Source: Salinilacihabitans rarus
GTDB lineage: Archaea; Halobacteriota; Halobacteria; Halobacteriales; Natrialbaceae
NCBI RefSeq assembly: GCF_024296665.1
Contig: NZ_CP100762.1
Span: 868,001-932,000, forward strand
Direction: 5' to 3'
Length of the DNA: 64,000 nucleotides
Each line of letters starts with the position of its first letter. The stretch's first letter is position 1. The notes below the pieces were generated by a model. It was not told the origin of the DNA. It was given only the letters and a program-made list of their open reading frames with translations, and ran no database searches. A program made the position numbers and the translations under genes. Positions 16,873 to 26,615 of the stretch are shown here, in pieces.

Positions 16873-17358
16873 ATGGTCGACGCGGTCACGGTCGTCGCCG
16901 TCGCGTTGCTCGTGGGTGGGGTCGTCGGCACGGTGGTCCCGCTGGTCCCCGGCGGCGGCCTCTCGCTCGCCGGGGTGTACCTCTACTGGTGGGGCTCGGG
17001 GTTCGCCGCGCCGGGCCCGCTCGCGCTCGCCGTGCTCACGCTCCTCGGCGTCCTGACGCTGCTCGCGGAGTACTTCGCTGGGTCGGCCGCCGCCCGCGCC
17101 GGCGGCGCCTCGTGGCGGACGACGGCGGTCGCGGCCGCCGTCGGGGTCGCGCTGATGATCGTCGCCGGCCCGCTGGGGCTGCTCGTCGGCCTCTTCGGGA
17201 CGGTGTTCCTGCTGGAGGTCGCCGCCGGCGGCGACGTCGACCGCAGCGCGCGGGCGGCCGGCTACGCCACCGTCGGCGTCCTCGCCTCGACGGCGATTCA
17301 GGTGTTGCTGACGACCACGATTCTCCTCGGCTTTCTCGTCGCCGTCTTCGCCCTCTAG
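16873..17358 (+). CDS. DUF456 family membrane protein
   Basis: A 161-residue polytopic protein with about four or five membrane segments. The 'VPLVPGGGLSLAGVYLYWWGSG' stretch near residue 25 and the Gly-rich central helices ('GPLGLLVGLFGTVFLLE') fit the DUF456 family of small membrane proteins. Function is unknown. I start at MVDAVTVVAVALLVGG. The frame upstream to 16744 is not coding-like. A 56-residue gene follows 40 bases downstream on the same strand. Confidence 0.85.
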   Translation: MVDAVTVVAVALLVGGVVGTVVPLVPGGGLSLAGVYLYWWGSGFAAPGPLALAVLTLLGVLTLLAEYFAGSAAARAGGASWRTTAVAAAVGVALMIVAGPLGLLVGLFGTVFLLEVAAGGDVDRSARAAGYATVGVLASTAIQVLLTTTILLGFLVAVFAL

Positions 17359-17398
17359 CGGCGAAAACGCCGTAACGCCGGCGCGCGTACGGCCGCGC

Positions 17399-17569
17399 AT
17401 GGAGTGTTCGGAGGAGGGCTGTGACCGCCCCGCCGCGGTCGAGTTGCACGTCCCGTGGGACGACAACCGGCTGGTCTGCGCGGCGCACGCGCGGGTGCTC
17501 GGCCGACAGGACGGCGTCGTCGCGGACCCGTTGCCTGACAGCGCGGACGACCTGCTGGAGGAGAAGTGA
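17399..17569 (+). CDS. Small Cys-rich haloarchaeal protein (56 aa)
   Basis: An ATG at 17399 opens a 56-residue frame ending in TGA at 17567-17569: MECSEEGCDRPAAVELHV at the start and an acidic tail ending 'DDLLEEK'. Three Cys and a His (C3, C8, C27, H30) could form a zinc site. Codon use has very high GC at the third position and the product is acidic, as in real haloarchaeal genes. It lies 40 bases after the DUF456 gene and probably shares its transcript. Function is unknown. Confidence 0.75.
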   Translation: MECSEEGCDRPAAVELHVPWDDNRLVCAAHARVLGRQDGVVADPLPDSADDLLEEK

Positions 17570-17692
17570 CCGCGGGAGATCCGGGCGGGGACCGTAGCCG
17601 CCGAACCGGATCGGTGCCCGTGCTTTCGAACGACCGCCCGTCGACACCCGACCGGCGGGTCCGGGTGAATCTCGCCCCGGGTGGGACGGCGC

Positions 17693-18424
17693 TCACCGGC
17701 GCAGGACCGTCTCGCCGACTACCCCCAGGGCGACTCCGCCGGCGACCGTCCCGGCCAGAACGACCGTCCCCTCGTCGAAGACGAACGCCTCCGGAACCGA
17801 CGCGAAGGGGGTGACGAACGGGAGCGCGACCGCGGCAGTCAGGAACGGTCTGGGGTGGACGCCCGTCGCGGCGGCGACCCCGAAGCCGATCGCCGGACTC
17901 GTGAGCAACAGCCCGAGCGCGAGTTGCTGGGGGAACGCGGCCGTCTGGTACCAGTACGAGGAGGAGTCCACGATGAGCACGACGAGCGTCATCGCGAACA
18001 GGAAGCCGAGACTGACCAGCCAGTGGCGCCACGCGTCGCGCTCGATCGCGACGGGGGCGCCGCGACGACGCGCGACGAGCAGTCCGACCACGGCCGCGGA
18101 GAGAACCGTCAGGACGGCGAACGCGCCGAGGGCGACCTCCACGGCCGTCGGATCGTCGCGGATCGACGGCGCGATCACGAAAGCGGTAACGACCCCGAGC
18201 GTGGCCCCGGGGACGAGCGAGCCGACGCCGAGCCGCACGCTCGCGACCAGCCAGACGCCGGGTACGAACACCAGCGGGAGCCACAGGGCGAAAAAGGTCG
18301 CGTCGCTCGCCGGCAGCGGGAGGATCGTGGCGGCACCGACGAGTCCGTACAGCGCTCCCGTCGGTACGACGAGACCGTAGAGGAACGCCAGGAGGTCACG
18401 GCGCCCGAGACCACCGACCGCCAT
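17693..18424 (-). CDS. Polytopic membrane protein, unknown function
   Basis: A 243-residue integral membrane protein with about seven hydrophobic segments ('LLAFLYGLVVPTGALYGLVG', 'FFALWLPLVFVPGVWLVA', 'AVLTVLSAAVVGLLVA', 'GFLFAMTLVVLIVD' and three more to the C terminus). No transporter or enzyme motif is recognisable. A TATA-like GATATAAC about 26 bases before the ATG fits a leaderless transcript and supports the start. It stands alone between the small Cys protein and gltX. Confidence 0.8.
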   Translation of the reverse strand: MAVGGLGRRDLLAFLYGLVVPTGALYGLVGAATILPLPASDATFFALWLPLVFVPGVWLVASVRLGVGSLVPGATLGVVTAFVIAPSIRDDPTAVEVALGAFAVLTVLSAAVVGLLVARRRGAPVAIERDAWRHWLVSLGFLFAMTLVVLIVDSSSYWYQTAAFPQQLALGLLLTSPAIGFGVAAATGVHPRPFLTAAVALPFVTPFASVPEAFVFDEGTVVLAGTVAGGVALGVVGETVLRR

Positions 18425-18584
18425 ATACGTACCTTTCGCCGACAGGTTATATCGTTTGTCGTCGTCGAGAGGACGGGTTGTAGTCGGGTGGATCTAGGGC
18501 CAATCGAACGGGGCGTCGCTCACGGCGGGCCGCCGTCACACCGTGACGGGGACTGCGGCGACGCCGGGGCCGACGCGCGAGCGC

Positions 18585-20303
18585 TCAGGGGTGCGCGTAG
18601 TAGACGACCGTCTCGTCGTCCTCGTGGCGGTCGACTCTGACGAAGCCGACGCGCTCGAACTGGACCACCTCGTCGGTCGGGGATGCCGCGACGCCGGGTT
18701 CGGCCCGCCCCGAGACGTCGCCGTCGACCGTCCGCATCCGGACCGGCACGCTCTCGCCGGCCGGAACCCAGTGGACGACGTCGACGCCCTCCTCGCGGAC
18801 GACCTCGATGTCCTCGCCGGTGTACTGCAACGCGTCGCGGGTGTACCGGAAGGGGCCGAGGCCCTTCAGCCAGACGCGCGCCTCGCGGTCGGGCAGGTCG
18901 TCGGCTTCGATCAGGACCGCGTCGCCGACCGGAATCTCGCGGACGCCGCGCTCGGCGTGGTCGGGGTGCAGCGGCGGGTTCGCCTCGGCGGGCGCGTCGC
19001 CGGCGAGCTGGACCTCGACGCCGTCGCGGACGAAGAAGCGCCGGTCGGAGTCGTCGTCGATCAGGTCGCGGTTGTTCGCGTAGATCGAACTCATCGCGAG
19101 GTCGACGTCGCTGGTCGAGGTGCCGAGTTCGACCATCGCGTCGGTGATCGCCTCGCCGCGAATCCCGCGGCGCCGGAGGCTCTCGAGCGTCGGCGCGCGC
19201 GGGTCGTCCCAGCCGTCGAGTTCGCCCGCGTCGATCAACTCCGTGATCCGCGAGGTGCTCATCTTCACGTCGTACTCGTCGACCTGGACGTGGCCCCAGT
19301 GGACGACCTCGGGGTACTCCCAGTCGAAGTAGTCGTAGACGAACCGCTGGCGTTTCGCCGAATCCTGCAGGTCGATGCCGCGGATGATGTGGGTGATCCC
19401 GATCAGGTGGTCGTCGATCCCCGACTGGAAGTCGAGCATCGGCCAGCACCGGTACTCGCTGGCTTCCTCGCGCGGGTGAGGGGTGTCGACCATCCGGAAC
19501 GCGACCCAGTCGCGGAGCGCGGGGTTCTTGTGCTCGATGTCGGTCTTCACGCGGAGGACCATCTCGCCGGCCTCGTACTCGCCGTCGACCATCGCCTCGA
19601 ACTCCTCGCGGACCGTCTCGACGCCCTTGTCGCGGTGGGGACACGGCTCGCCGGCGTTTTTCAGCTCCGAGAACTCGTCGCCGGGACACGAGCAGGTATA
19701 CGCGCCCCCGCGGTCGATCAGGTCGCGGGCGTGCTCGTAGTAGGTCTCGACGCGGCCGCTCGCGCGGTAGACCGCGTCCGGTTCGAAGCCGAGGTACTCG
19801 ACGTCTTCGAGGATGGCGTCGTAGGCGTCGAGGTCCGGCCGCTTCGTCTCGGGGTCGGTGTCGTCGAAGCGGACGCAGAACCAGCCGTCGTAGCGTTCCT
19901 TGTACGTGCCGATGACGGCGGGCATCCGGGCGTGGCCGACGTGCCACGGCCCGTTCGGGTTCGGCGCACAGCGCATCCGGACCTCGTCGTAGTCGTCGGC
20001 GTTCGGCAGGTCCGGCAGGGCGTGTTCGTCCCCCTCGTCCTCGGCCTCGATCGCTTCGAGTTCCTCGGGGGCGAGTTCCTCGAGGCGCGCACGCTTCTCG
20101 TCGTAGTCGAGGTCGTTGACCCGGCCGACGACGCCCCCGACGACCCCCGGCACCTCGTCGGCGTGCTCGCGGAAGTCGGGGTTCTCGCCCATCAGCGGCC
20201 CCATGACGGCGCCGACGTTCGCGTCTCCCTCGTGCTTGACGGCGTTCAACAGCGCGTGTTTCTCGGCTTCGCGCTCGACGCGCGTCCGTAACTCGTCGTC
20301 CAT
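18585..20303 (-). CDS. gltX: Glutamate--tRNA ligase (archaeal type)
   Basis: A 572-residue class I aminoacyl-tRNA synthetase of the archaeal/eukaryotic GluRS branch, with the beta-barrel anticodon domain ('VKHEGDANVGAVMGPLMGE' is the family N-terminal region). The HIGH motif appears as PNPNGPWHVGHARM and the KMSKS motif as VKMSTSR. The zinc-type Cys pattern around 'YTCSCPGDEFSELKNAGEPC' is present. In archaea without AsnRS/GlnRS it also charges tRNA-Gln with Glu for the amidotransferase route. Length and start are ordinary. idsA and rnj, frequent neighbours of gltX in haloarchaea, lie 2 kb away. Confidence 0.95.
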   Translation of the reverse strand: MDDELRTRVEREAEKHALLNAVKHEGDANVGAVMGPLMGENPDFREHADEVPGVVGGVVGRVNDLDYDEKRARLEELAPEELEAIEAEDEGDEHALPDLPNADDYDEVRMRCAPNPNGPWHVGHARMPAVIGTYKERYDGWFCVRFDDTDPETKRPDLDAYDAILEDVEYLGFEPDAVYRASGRVETYYEHARDLIDRGGAYTCSCPGDEFSELKNAGEPCPHRDKGVETVREEFEAMVDGEYEAGEMVLRVKTDIEHKNPALRDWVAFRMVDTPHPREEASEYRCWPMLDFQSGIDDHLIGITHIIRGIDLQDSAKRQRFVYDYFDWEYPEVVHWGHVQVDEYDVKMSTSRITELIDAGELDGWDDPRAPTLESLRRRGIRGEAITDAMVELGTSTSDVDLAMSSIYANNRDLIDDDSDRRFFVRDGVEVQLAGDAPAEANPPLHPDHAERGVREIPVGDAVLIEADDLPDREARVWLKGLGPFRYTRDALQYTGEDIEVVREEGVDVVHWVPAGESVPVRMRTVDGDVSGRAEPGVAASPTDEVVQFERVGFVRVDRHEDDETVVYYAHP

Positions 20304-20456
20304 TGGCGGGAGGTTTACCCCGCCAGTTCAAAATCCCCGCGGTGTCGCCTCGCCGCCGCGGATCGGCGTTCGCGCGGCGGCGAGGCGACCGAGCTAGCTG
20401 AAACGGAAGTTGTACCTTGGAAAACTTGTTAGTAAGCCGGAACCGTCGCATCGCGC

Positions 20457-22130
20457 ATGATACAACGGAGACGGGTGCGAACGGTTGCGACGCTCGCGGT
20501 CGCGGCGATGCTCGTGCTCGCCGGCTGTTCGGGCGCACAGGACGCCGGTATCGGCGGCGACGACGCCGGGGACCTCGGCTACGCCGTCGGCGGCGCACAG
20601 GACGTCGACAACTTCCGGGACAACGTCGAAGCGGGCAACCTGCCGCTGCGATCGGACGTCACCCACGAGGGGCTGTTCTACGACTACTACTTCGAGACGG
20701 GCGATAGAGACTGCGAGGAGCTGTTCTGTCCGGCCTACAGCCGGGCGGTGACGGCCGATCCGCTCTCGAACGAGACCGAGCGGTACCTCTCGGTCGGGCT
20801 CAACTCCAACGTCGACGCCGAGGAGTTCGAGCGCGAGAAGCTCAACCTCGTGGTCGTCCTCGACGTCTCCGGGTCGATGGACTCCGGGATGGCCGAGTAC
20901 CACTACGACCGCGACGACCCCGAGGCCGAGCGACCCGAGACGAAGCCGAAGATGGAGGCCGCGAACGAGGCGACCGTCGCGCTCCTCGACCAACTGGAGG
21001 ACGAGGACCGCTTCGGTCTCGTCACCTTCGAGCGTCGGGCCGAGACCGTCGTCCCCCTCGAACGGCTGGACGAGCGCGACCGCGAGGCCCTCGCGGACGA
21101 CGTGCGCTCGATCGAGGCCGACGGCGGGACGAACCTCGAAGCCGGGATGGACACGGCCCGCGAGATGGTCGAACCGTACGCCGACGAGGAGGGTTACGAC
21201 ACCCGGATCGTCTACCTCACCGACGCGATGCCGAACGTCGGCGACACGAGTTCCGGCGGGCTCGAATCCCGCCTCGAAGCCGACGCCGAGCGCGGGATCC
21301 ACTCGACGTTCGTCGGCGTCGGGATGGACTTCAACTCCGAACTCGTCGATCGGATCACGGCCGTCCGCGGCGCCAACTACTACGCCGTCCACTCCGCCGA
21401 GGACTTCGAGGAGCGGATGGGCGAGGAGTTCGAGTACATGGTGACCCCGATGGTCTACGACCTCGAACTCGCCGTCGAGTCGAACGGCTACGAGATCGAG
21501 GCGGTGTACGGCTCGCCCGACGCCGACGGAGCGACCGGCGAACTCATGTCGGTCAACACGCTGTTCCCCTCGCCGACCGAGGACGGCGCCAGCAAGGGTG
21601 GGGTCGTCCTGCTGGAACTGAACCGGACCGGCGACGACCCCGACCTCGCGTTGACCGCGAGCTACGAGGACCGCGACGGCGAGCGCCACGAGACGACCGA
21701 GCGCGTGACGTTCGACGACCGCGAGCCGGAGTACTTCGAGACCGACAGCGTCCGCAAGGCCGTCGCCCTCTCGCGGTACGCCACCCTGATGCAAAACTGG
21801 ATCGACCACGAGCGCGCCGCGCTCGCCGGCGACGACCCCGAGGTCCCCGACGACGGCCTCGAACGGACCGACGCGCCCGACCTCGGCCAGTGGGAGCGCC
21901 AGTCGGCGGACCTGCGGGTCTCGCCCGCCTACGCCGAGCGCATCGACGACTTCCGCGACCACTTCGCCGCCGAGGCCGACGCTATCGGCGACGACTCGCT
22001 GGAGCGGGAACTCGAGGCGATGGCGACGATACTCGAAGCGGCCGAGGACGCCGACCCGGCCGACGACGGCGCGGACGGCAACGAGAGCGCCGACGACGAG
22101 AGCGCCCTCGTCGCCCCGCCGGCCGACTGA
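20457..22130 (+). CDS. VWA-domain lipoprotein
   Basis: A 557-residue exported lipoprotein. The signal peptide ends in the lipobox LAGC (residues about 20-23). A von Willebrand A domain runs from about 135 to 330 with an intact MIDAS (DVSGSMDSGM, then Thr in 'DGGTNLEAGM' and Asp in 'YLTDAMPNVGD'). Beyond it there is a beta-rich domain and an acidic, Ala-rich C-terminal tail. This plan matches bacterial and archaeal surface VWA proteins that bind partners in a metal-dependent way. Ligand unknown. It is divergent from gltX. Confidence 0.88.
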   Translation: MIQRRRVRTVATLAVAAMLVLAGCSGAQDAGIGGDDAGDLGYAVGGAQDVDNFRDNVEAGNLPLRSDVTHEGLFYDYYFETGDRDCEELFCPAYSRAVTADPLSNETERYLSVGLNSNVDAEEFEREKLNLVVVLDVSGSMDSGMAEYHYDRDDPEAERPETKPKMEAANEATVALLDQLEDEDRFGLVTFERRAETVVPLERLDERDREALADDVRSIEADGGTNLEAGMDTAREMVEPYADEEGYDTRIVYLTDAMPNVGDTSSGGLESRLEADAERGIHSTFVGVGMDFNSELVDRITAVRGANYYAVHSAEDFEERMGEEFEYMVTPMVYDLELAVESNGYEIEAVYGSPDADGATGELMSVNTLFPSPTEDGASKGGVVLLELNRTGDDPDLALTASYEDRDGERHETTERVTFDDREPEYFETDSVRKAVALSRYATLMQNWIDHERAALAGDDPEVPDDGLERTDAPDLGQWERQSADLRVSPAYAERIDDFRDHFAAEADAIGDDSLERELEAMATILEAAEDADPADDGADGNESADDESALVAPPAD

Positions 22131-22203
22131 TCGGCGAGCGTCCGGGCCGGGATACGCCCCCGGCCATCGACAGCTATATGACACGCGACGGGCACGCTCA
22201 GCC

Positions 22204-22398
22204 ATGGATCCCCTGTTCGTTCCCGGCGTCCCCGGCGCTCCCGAACTGCTGGTGCTGCTGGTGCTATTCGTGATCTACCTCGCGATCCCGATCCTCGTCA
22301 TCGTCGCCCTCTTCTACTTCCTCGACGGCAAGCGCGGCTACGAGGAGCGGATCGCACGACTCGAACGGCGGGTCGAGAAGTTAGAGGACGAGCGCTGA
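22204..22398 (+). CDS. Small single-span membrane protein
   Basis: A 64-residue protein: a short Pro/Gly N terminus, one strong membrane helix (residues about 15-42, 'LLVLLVLFVIYLAIPILVIV') and a charged heptad-like tail ('RIARLERRVEKLEDER') likely to form a coiled coil. The plan resembles TatA-like or phage-shock-type small proteins but I see no diagnostic motif. It ends 4 bases before the stop of the convergent idsA and lies 73 bases after the VWA lipoprotein. Confidence 0.75.
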   Translation: MDPLFVPGVPGAPELLVLLVLFVIYLAIPILVIVALFYFLDGKRGYEERIARLERRVEKLEDER

Positions 22399-22402
22399 AC
22401 GC

Positions 22403-23452
22403 TCAGTAGCCGCGCTCGATCAGGTAGTCCGCGATGTCACACAGCAGGTCGCGCGCCTCGTTGTCCGGCAGGACTTCGAGTCGGTCTTTCCCGCGCGCGA
22501 CGAGGTCGCGGGCCGTCTCGTTTGCGTACTCGATCGAGCCGACCTCTTCGAGGGCGGCGACGGCCTCGTCGATCTCGGCCTCGGTGACGGCCTCGACGCT
22601 CGTCGTGTCGACGAGGTCCTCGGCGTCGACACCGTGTTGATTGGCGTGGACGGTGATGAGCGTCCGCTTGTTCTCGACGAGGTCGCTGCCGCGTTGTTTG
22701 CCGAGTTTCTCGCTCGGCACCGTCAGGTCGAGCACGTCGTCCTGGATCTGGAACGCCCGGCCGACGTCGAGGCCGTAGCCGTAGAGGGCGTCGACGACCT
22801 CCTCGTCGGCGCCCATCAGGATCGCGGGCAAGCAGGCGGAGGCGGCGTACAGCACCGCGGTCTTCTGCTCGACCATCTCGAGGTACTCCTCGGGCGTGAC
22901 GTCCTCGCGGCCCTCGAACTCCACGTCGAGCGACTGCCCCTCACAGATCTTCGTGCAGGTCGTCGCGAGCACGTCGAGCGCCCGGACGGCCCGCTCTGCG
23001 GGCGCGCCGGTTTCGAGCAGGATCTCGAACGCCTTCGAGTAGAGGGTGTCGCCCGCGAGGATGGCCGTCTCGAGGTCGTACTCGCGGTGGACGGCCGGCA
23101 CGCCGCGCCGGAGGTCGTCGTCGTCCATGATGTCGTCGTGGATCAGCGTGAACGACTGGATGACTTCGACGGAGACGGCGGCGGCCATCACGTCGATCTC
23201 GTCGCCGCCGAGCGTCGGGAACGCGTGATAGTCCCGCGAGACGGGTTCGACGTCGGCAAGCGACTCCGCCGTCGTGAGCAGGACCGTCGGCCGGAGGCGC
23301 TTGCCGCCGGCGTCGAGCAGGTACCGCGAGGCCTCGTAGAGACGCTCGGGCCGACGGATCGGCAACTCCTCCGGGATGGCCTCGTTGACCAGTTCGCGAC
23401 GCTCGCTGACCGCTTCGAGCACCGCCTTCTCGCGTGCCTCTGGGGACGTCAT
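22403..23452 (-). CDS. idsA: Geranylgeranyl diphosphate synthase (polyprenyl synthetase)
   Basis: A 349-residue trans-prenyltransferase for archaeal membrane lipid chains. The first Asp-rich motif is DDIMDDDDLRRG (from D106) and the second 'QIQDDVLDL'. Phe101 sits five residues before the first motif, the position that limits product length in archaeal C20 synthases, so GGPP is the likely product. Start is one base after the rnj stop (TGATATG), so it is the downstream gene of an rnj-idsA operon. Confidence 0.95.
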   Translation of the reverse strand: MTSPEAREKAVLEAVSERRELVNEAIPEELPIRRPERLYEASRYLLDAGGKRLRPTVLLTTAESLADVEPVSRDYHAFPTLGGDEIDVMAAAVSVEVIQSFTLIHDDIMDDDDLRRGVPAVHREYDLETAILAGDTLYSKAFEILLETGAPAERAVRALDVLATTCTKICEGQSLDVEFEGREDVTPEEYLEMVEQKTAVLYAASACLPAILMGADEEVVDALYGYGLDVGRAFQIQDDVLDLTVPSEKLGKQRGSDLVENKRTLITVHANQHGVDAEDLVDTTSVEAVTEAEIDEAVAALEEVGSIEYANETARDLVARGKDRLEVLPDNEARDLLCDIADYLIERGY

Positions 23453-23453
23453 A

Positions 23454-24803
23454 TCAGTCGACCAGCTGGATCAGGTTGCCGTTTCGCGTGACGTGGACGT
23501 CCCGTCCCATCTTGTACCCCTCGCTCTCGCAGAGGTTGACGTACCCCGAGAAGCCCTTGAGGTCCTGGTGGGCGGGGATGACGTGCTGGGGCTGGAGCGC
23601 GTCGAGCATCTCGTAGTGGCCCTCCTGGTTGAGGTGGCCCGAGACGTGGATGTCGTCGTAGATGCGCGCGCCCTGCATGCCGAGGAGTTTCTCGGCCTGG
23701 TAACGCTGGCCCTCGTTGGTCGGCTCCGGAATGACCCGCGCGGAGAAGACGACCTTGTCGCCGTCGTCGAGTTCGTAGGGGGTCTCGCCGCGGGCCATCC
23801 GCGTGAGCATCGCGCGCGGTTCGCCCTGGTGGCCCGTCACGACGGGCAGGAAGTTCTCCTTGCCCTCGTTCATGATGCGTTTGAACGTCCGGTCGACGGA
23901 CTTGCGGTGGCCGAACATCCCGAGGTCGGTCGGGAAGTCGACGAAGTCGAGCCGTTCGGCGGTGCCGGAGTACTTCTCCATCGACCGGCCCAGCAGGACC
24001 GGCTGGCGCCCGATGTCGTCGGCGAACTCGACGAGGCTCTTCACGCGGGCGATGTGGGAGGAGAACGTGGTGGCGACGATGCCGCCGTCGTAGTCCTCCA
24101 TGCTGTAGAGGACGTCACGCAGGTGTTCGCGGGCGACCCGTTCGCTCGGGGTCCGGCCCTTCTTGTTCGCGTTGGTGCAGTCCTCGATGTAACAGAGCAC
24201 GCCGTTGCCCTCGCGTCCGATCTCGCGGAAGCGCTCCATGTCGATCGGATCGCCGATGACCGGCGTGTGGTCCATGCGCTTGTCCAGTCCGTAGACGATC
24301 GACCCCTCGGGCGTGTGGAGGACGGGGTTGATCGCGTCGATGATCGAGTGGGTGACGTTGACGAACTCGAGTTCGACCCCGTGATCCCCGATCGTCATCG
24401 TCTCGCCCGCCTCCATCTTGATCAGGTCGTTCTCGACGCCGAACTTCTGCTCGCCCTCGATCTGCTGTTTGACGAGTTCGATCGTAAACGGCGTCGCGAC
24501 GACGGGCGCGTTGTACCGGTGGGCCAGCTTCGAGATGGCGCCGATGTGGTCCAGGTGACCGTGGGTCGGCACGATCGCCTGCACGTCGCCCTCCAGATCC
24601 GACATGACCCGATCGTCCGGGATCGCGCCCATGTCGATCAGGTCCAGACTGTGCATCCGTTCTGTCTCGACGTTGTCGTGGATCAGAACCTGCGAGAGGT
24701 TCAGTCCCATGTCGAAGATGACGACGTCGTTTCCTGCGCGGACGGCAGTCATCTGCCGTCCGACTTCCTCGTAACCGCCTATCGTTGCGATTTCAATTTC
24801 CAT
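23454..24803 (-). CDS. rnj: Ribonuclease J (archaeal RNase J)
   Basis: A 449-residue MBL/beta-CASP ribonuclease, a 5'-to-3' exonuclease in archaea. The zinc motif HGHLDHIGA is at residues 81-89. Further metal ligands are in '[19 protein letters not shown]', and the beta-CASP His signatures are in '[15 protein letters not shown]' and 'VTGHQGEP', then 'SGHLNQEGH' and 'PAHQD'. Start [15 protein letters not shown] is the family start. It is first in an operon with idsA. The promoter candidate is about 200 bases upstream. Confidence 0.95.
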   Translation of the reverse strand: MEIEIATIGGYEEVGRQMTAVRAGNDVVIFDMGLNLSQVLIHDNVETERMHSLDLIDMGAIPDDRVMSDLEGDVQAIVPTHGHLDHIGAISKLAHRYNAPVVATPFTIELVKQQIEGEQKFGVENDLIKMEAGETMTIGDHGVELEFVNVTHSIIDAINPVLHTPEGSIVYGLDKRMDHTPVIGDPIDMERFREIGREGNGVLCYIEDCTNANKKGRTPSERVAREHLRDVLYSMEDYDGGIVATTFSSHIARVKSLVEFADDIGRQPVLLGRSMEKYSGTAERLDFVDFPTDLGMFGHRKSVDRTFKRIMNEGKENFLPVVTGHQGEPRAMLTRMARGETPYELDDGDKVVFSARVIPEPTNEGQRYQAEKLLGMQGARIYDDIHVSGHLNQEGHYEMLDALQPQHVIPAHQDLKGFSGYVNLCESEGYKMGRDVHVTRNGNLIQLVD

Positions 24804-25110
24804 GGTTGTAGCACTGAAAGCCGCGTGTGGGCTCTCGTCGAAACGGTCCGCGGACTCCCGGTTACGCAGGCCCAGGCACCTTCCAGCGCGTCGGCCGCAG
24901 TCCCGCTATGCGTTCGGGATCGCTCCGGGCGGACACACGGCGAGGCCGATGTGCCCGCCACGCGAACGCACTTGCCCGCGGGTTTCGCTACCTCACTCTA
25001 CACACCCGGACGTTAAAAACTCCGTGGGTTGGTCGCGCGACAGGTCTCCGGGAGCGACCGTCCGCGCGCCGGCGGGTGATTCGGCGGGCGGTGAGCGCGG
25101 GACCGGACGC
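24804..25110 (-). other. Intergenic region upstream of rnj
   Basis: This 307-base gap holds no convincing gene on either strand. On the minus strand GTTTTTAAC (about 25010-25018) is the best TATA-like element and would leave a leader of roughly 185 bases before rnj. I compared the leader by eye with SRP RNA and RNase P RNA hallmarks and saw no match. No Shine-Dalgarno sequence is visible before the rnj ATG. Confidence 0.4.
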
Positions 25111-25293
25111 TCAGTAGTAGTAGAGGTCGAGTTCGTGACCGCACTCCGTGCAGTGCTCCGCTCGCCCTCGCAGCCGGTTGTCCCCCGGGCCGTCGACGTC
25201 CAGTATCCCGGTGCCGGGAGGGATGGCCGCGGAGATCGTCGCGTCGCAGTTCGGGCAGCCGATCCGCATGCTCGCCCGTTCGGATCGAGACAT
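25111..25293 (-). CDS. Small zinc-ribbon protein (60 aa)
   Basis: A 60-residue protein with two Cys pairs, GCPNCD near the N terminus and 'HCTECGHELDLYYY' at the end, a classic zinc ribbon. An internal ATG eight codons in (25269) is an alternative start. A palindromic GGATAGTTATCC (25318-25329) lies about 27 bases before the first ATG and may serve as TATA/operator. Function unknown. Such small zinc-finger proteins are numerous in haloarchaea. Confidence 0.8.
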   Translation of the reverse strand: MSRSERASMRIGCPNCDATISAAIPPGTGILDVDGPGDNRLRGRAEHCTECGHELDLYYY

Positions 25294-25438
25294 GCCCGAC
25301 GCGTTATCTACCCCCCCGGATAGTTATCCGAGACGTAACCCGACCGCCGAACGCCGGCGTCGAGTCGGGCGGCAGTATCACACGCGTTAACCCGCCGAAC
25401 CGTGCCGAATCGTCGCCCTACCGGGCGCAGCAGACCGG

Positions 25439-26539
25439 TCACGCCTCGAAAGAGACGGGCTCGAACTCGAAGAATGCGGTCTCGTAGCCGTCGTGGCGTG
25501 CCACCTGCGGCGGGGCGTCGACGGTGACCGTCACCTCGTCGCCCGCCTCCAGCCCGTCGACCGGGACGCCGTAGTGGTGGCCGAACTCGCCGTCGAGCGT
25601 CTCCCGCAGCGGTTCGTCGGCGACCGCCTCGCCGTCGCGCTCGACGGTCGCGCTCAGCGCCGTAAACGGGAGGCTAACGTCGTTGTACGGCGTCCGCGGG
25701 CAGACCGCGAGGTACGACGACGCGTCGCCGGCCAGCCGGTCCGCGTCGGTTTCGAGGACGGAAATCGCCGCGTCCGCGCTCGAGGCCGTCCCGAGGTGCC
25801 GACCCGGGAGGTCCTCGACCGGCCGCGCTCGCGAGGTCGGCGGGTGGACCGTCCCCGCCTGCCCCTCGTCGTGTCCGCCGTCGCCGTGGGGCATCGGTTC
25901 GAGGGCACCGCGCGAACCCTGCCGGTCCGCCTCGATCCGGCGCAACTGGAGGTCGTGGATCGCCGCCCGGCGGTACTCGAAGTCGACTTCGAGGGTGGCC
26001 GCCGACTCGAAGCGGCCCGCGAACGCGCCCGTCCGGCGGATGGCGCCGACCGGGCCGACGCGCGCCCGCGCGGTGTACTCACCCTCGTCGGACAGCGAGA
26101 CGTTGTCGCCGTAGTGAAAGCCCATTCGCTGGGAGAGCATCGCCCACGGGTTGACCGTGCGGACGGACTCGCCGTCCCGGCGGACGTCGAGGCTCACGTC
26201 CGTCGGCAGGATCGTCCGCGTCTCGGCGTCCCAGACGGTGACCATGAGGTGGAGGCTGTCGTCCGCGTCCACGTCGACGCGCTCGCGCTCGCCCGCGACG
26301 AGCCAGAACCGGTGGGGGAACGTGTAGGTGAGCGCGACGGCGTACTCGCCGTCCGTCGTGGTCCCGTAGGTTCCCATCTCCTCCTCGGAGGCGGGGACGT
26401 AGACGGCGTCGGGGCGGTCCTCGACGAGCGGCGCCCCTTCCCAGGCCGACCGCTCCTCGAAGCCCAGTCGTTCGAGACAGCCCGCGAGCGCGAGGCCGCC
26501 GGCGACTGGGGCGTCACGGAGGAAGCGTCGACGGTTCAT
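25439..26539 (-). CDS. Tat-exported lipoprotein with P19/Tpd-like metal-binding repeats
   Basis: A 366-residue protein with a Tat-type signal (NRRRFLRDAP) followed by a lipobox (LAGC). Residues about 60-170 read like the periplasmic P19/Tp34 iron-copper protein family, with 'YTFPHRFWLVAGER' and 'GFHYGDNVSLSDEGEY'. The second half repeats the pattern ('FGHHYGVPVDGL...'), separated by a His-rich stretch 'MPHGDGGHDEGQ'. It probably binds a metal outside the membrane. It lies upstream in map order of a membrane protein and the SCO/TlpA/CcdA genes, which suits copper or iron handling. Family assignment is from memory. Confidence 0.75.
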   Translation of the reverse strand: MNRRRFLRDAPVAGGLALAGCLERLGFEERSAWEGAPLVEDRPDAVYVPASEEEMGTYGTTTDGEYAVALTYTFPHRFWLVAGERERVDVDADDSLHLMVTVWDAETRTILPTDVSLDVRRDGESVRTVNPWAMLSQRMGFHYGDNVSLSDEGEYTARARVGPVGAIRRTGAFAGRFESAATLEVDFEYRRAAIHDLQLRRIEADRQGSRGALEPMPHGDGGHDEGQAGTVHPPTSRARPVEDLPGRHLGTASSADAAISVLETDADRLAGDASSYLAVCPRTPYNDVSLPFTALSATVERDGEAVADEPLRETLDGEFGHHYGVPVDGLEAGDEVTVTVDAPPQVARHDGYETAFFEFEPVSFEA

Positions 26540-26615
26540 CGCCGGGAGCTACGGTCGAGGGGACAAAACGCCTGTCGTTTCGACCGACGCGAGCGCCCCG
26601 GGCGCGGCAGGGCGC

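Noticed and set aside
13651-17466. A 1271-codon minus-strand open frame across tmcA, SDR and DUF456 genes
   Set aside because: It is antisense or out of frame to well-recognised genes and its product is Arg/Gly-rich without family features. High GC makes such shadow frames common here.
24804-25110. SRP RNA or RNase P RNA in the gap upstream of rnj
   Set aside because: A GGAAG-like loop and GC stems drew attention, but the conserved domain IV of SRP RNA and the RNase P core motifs are absent.
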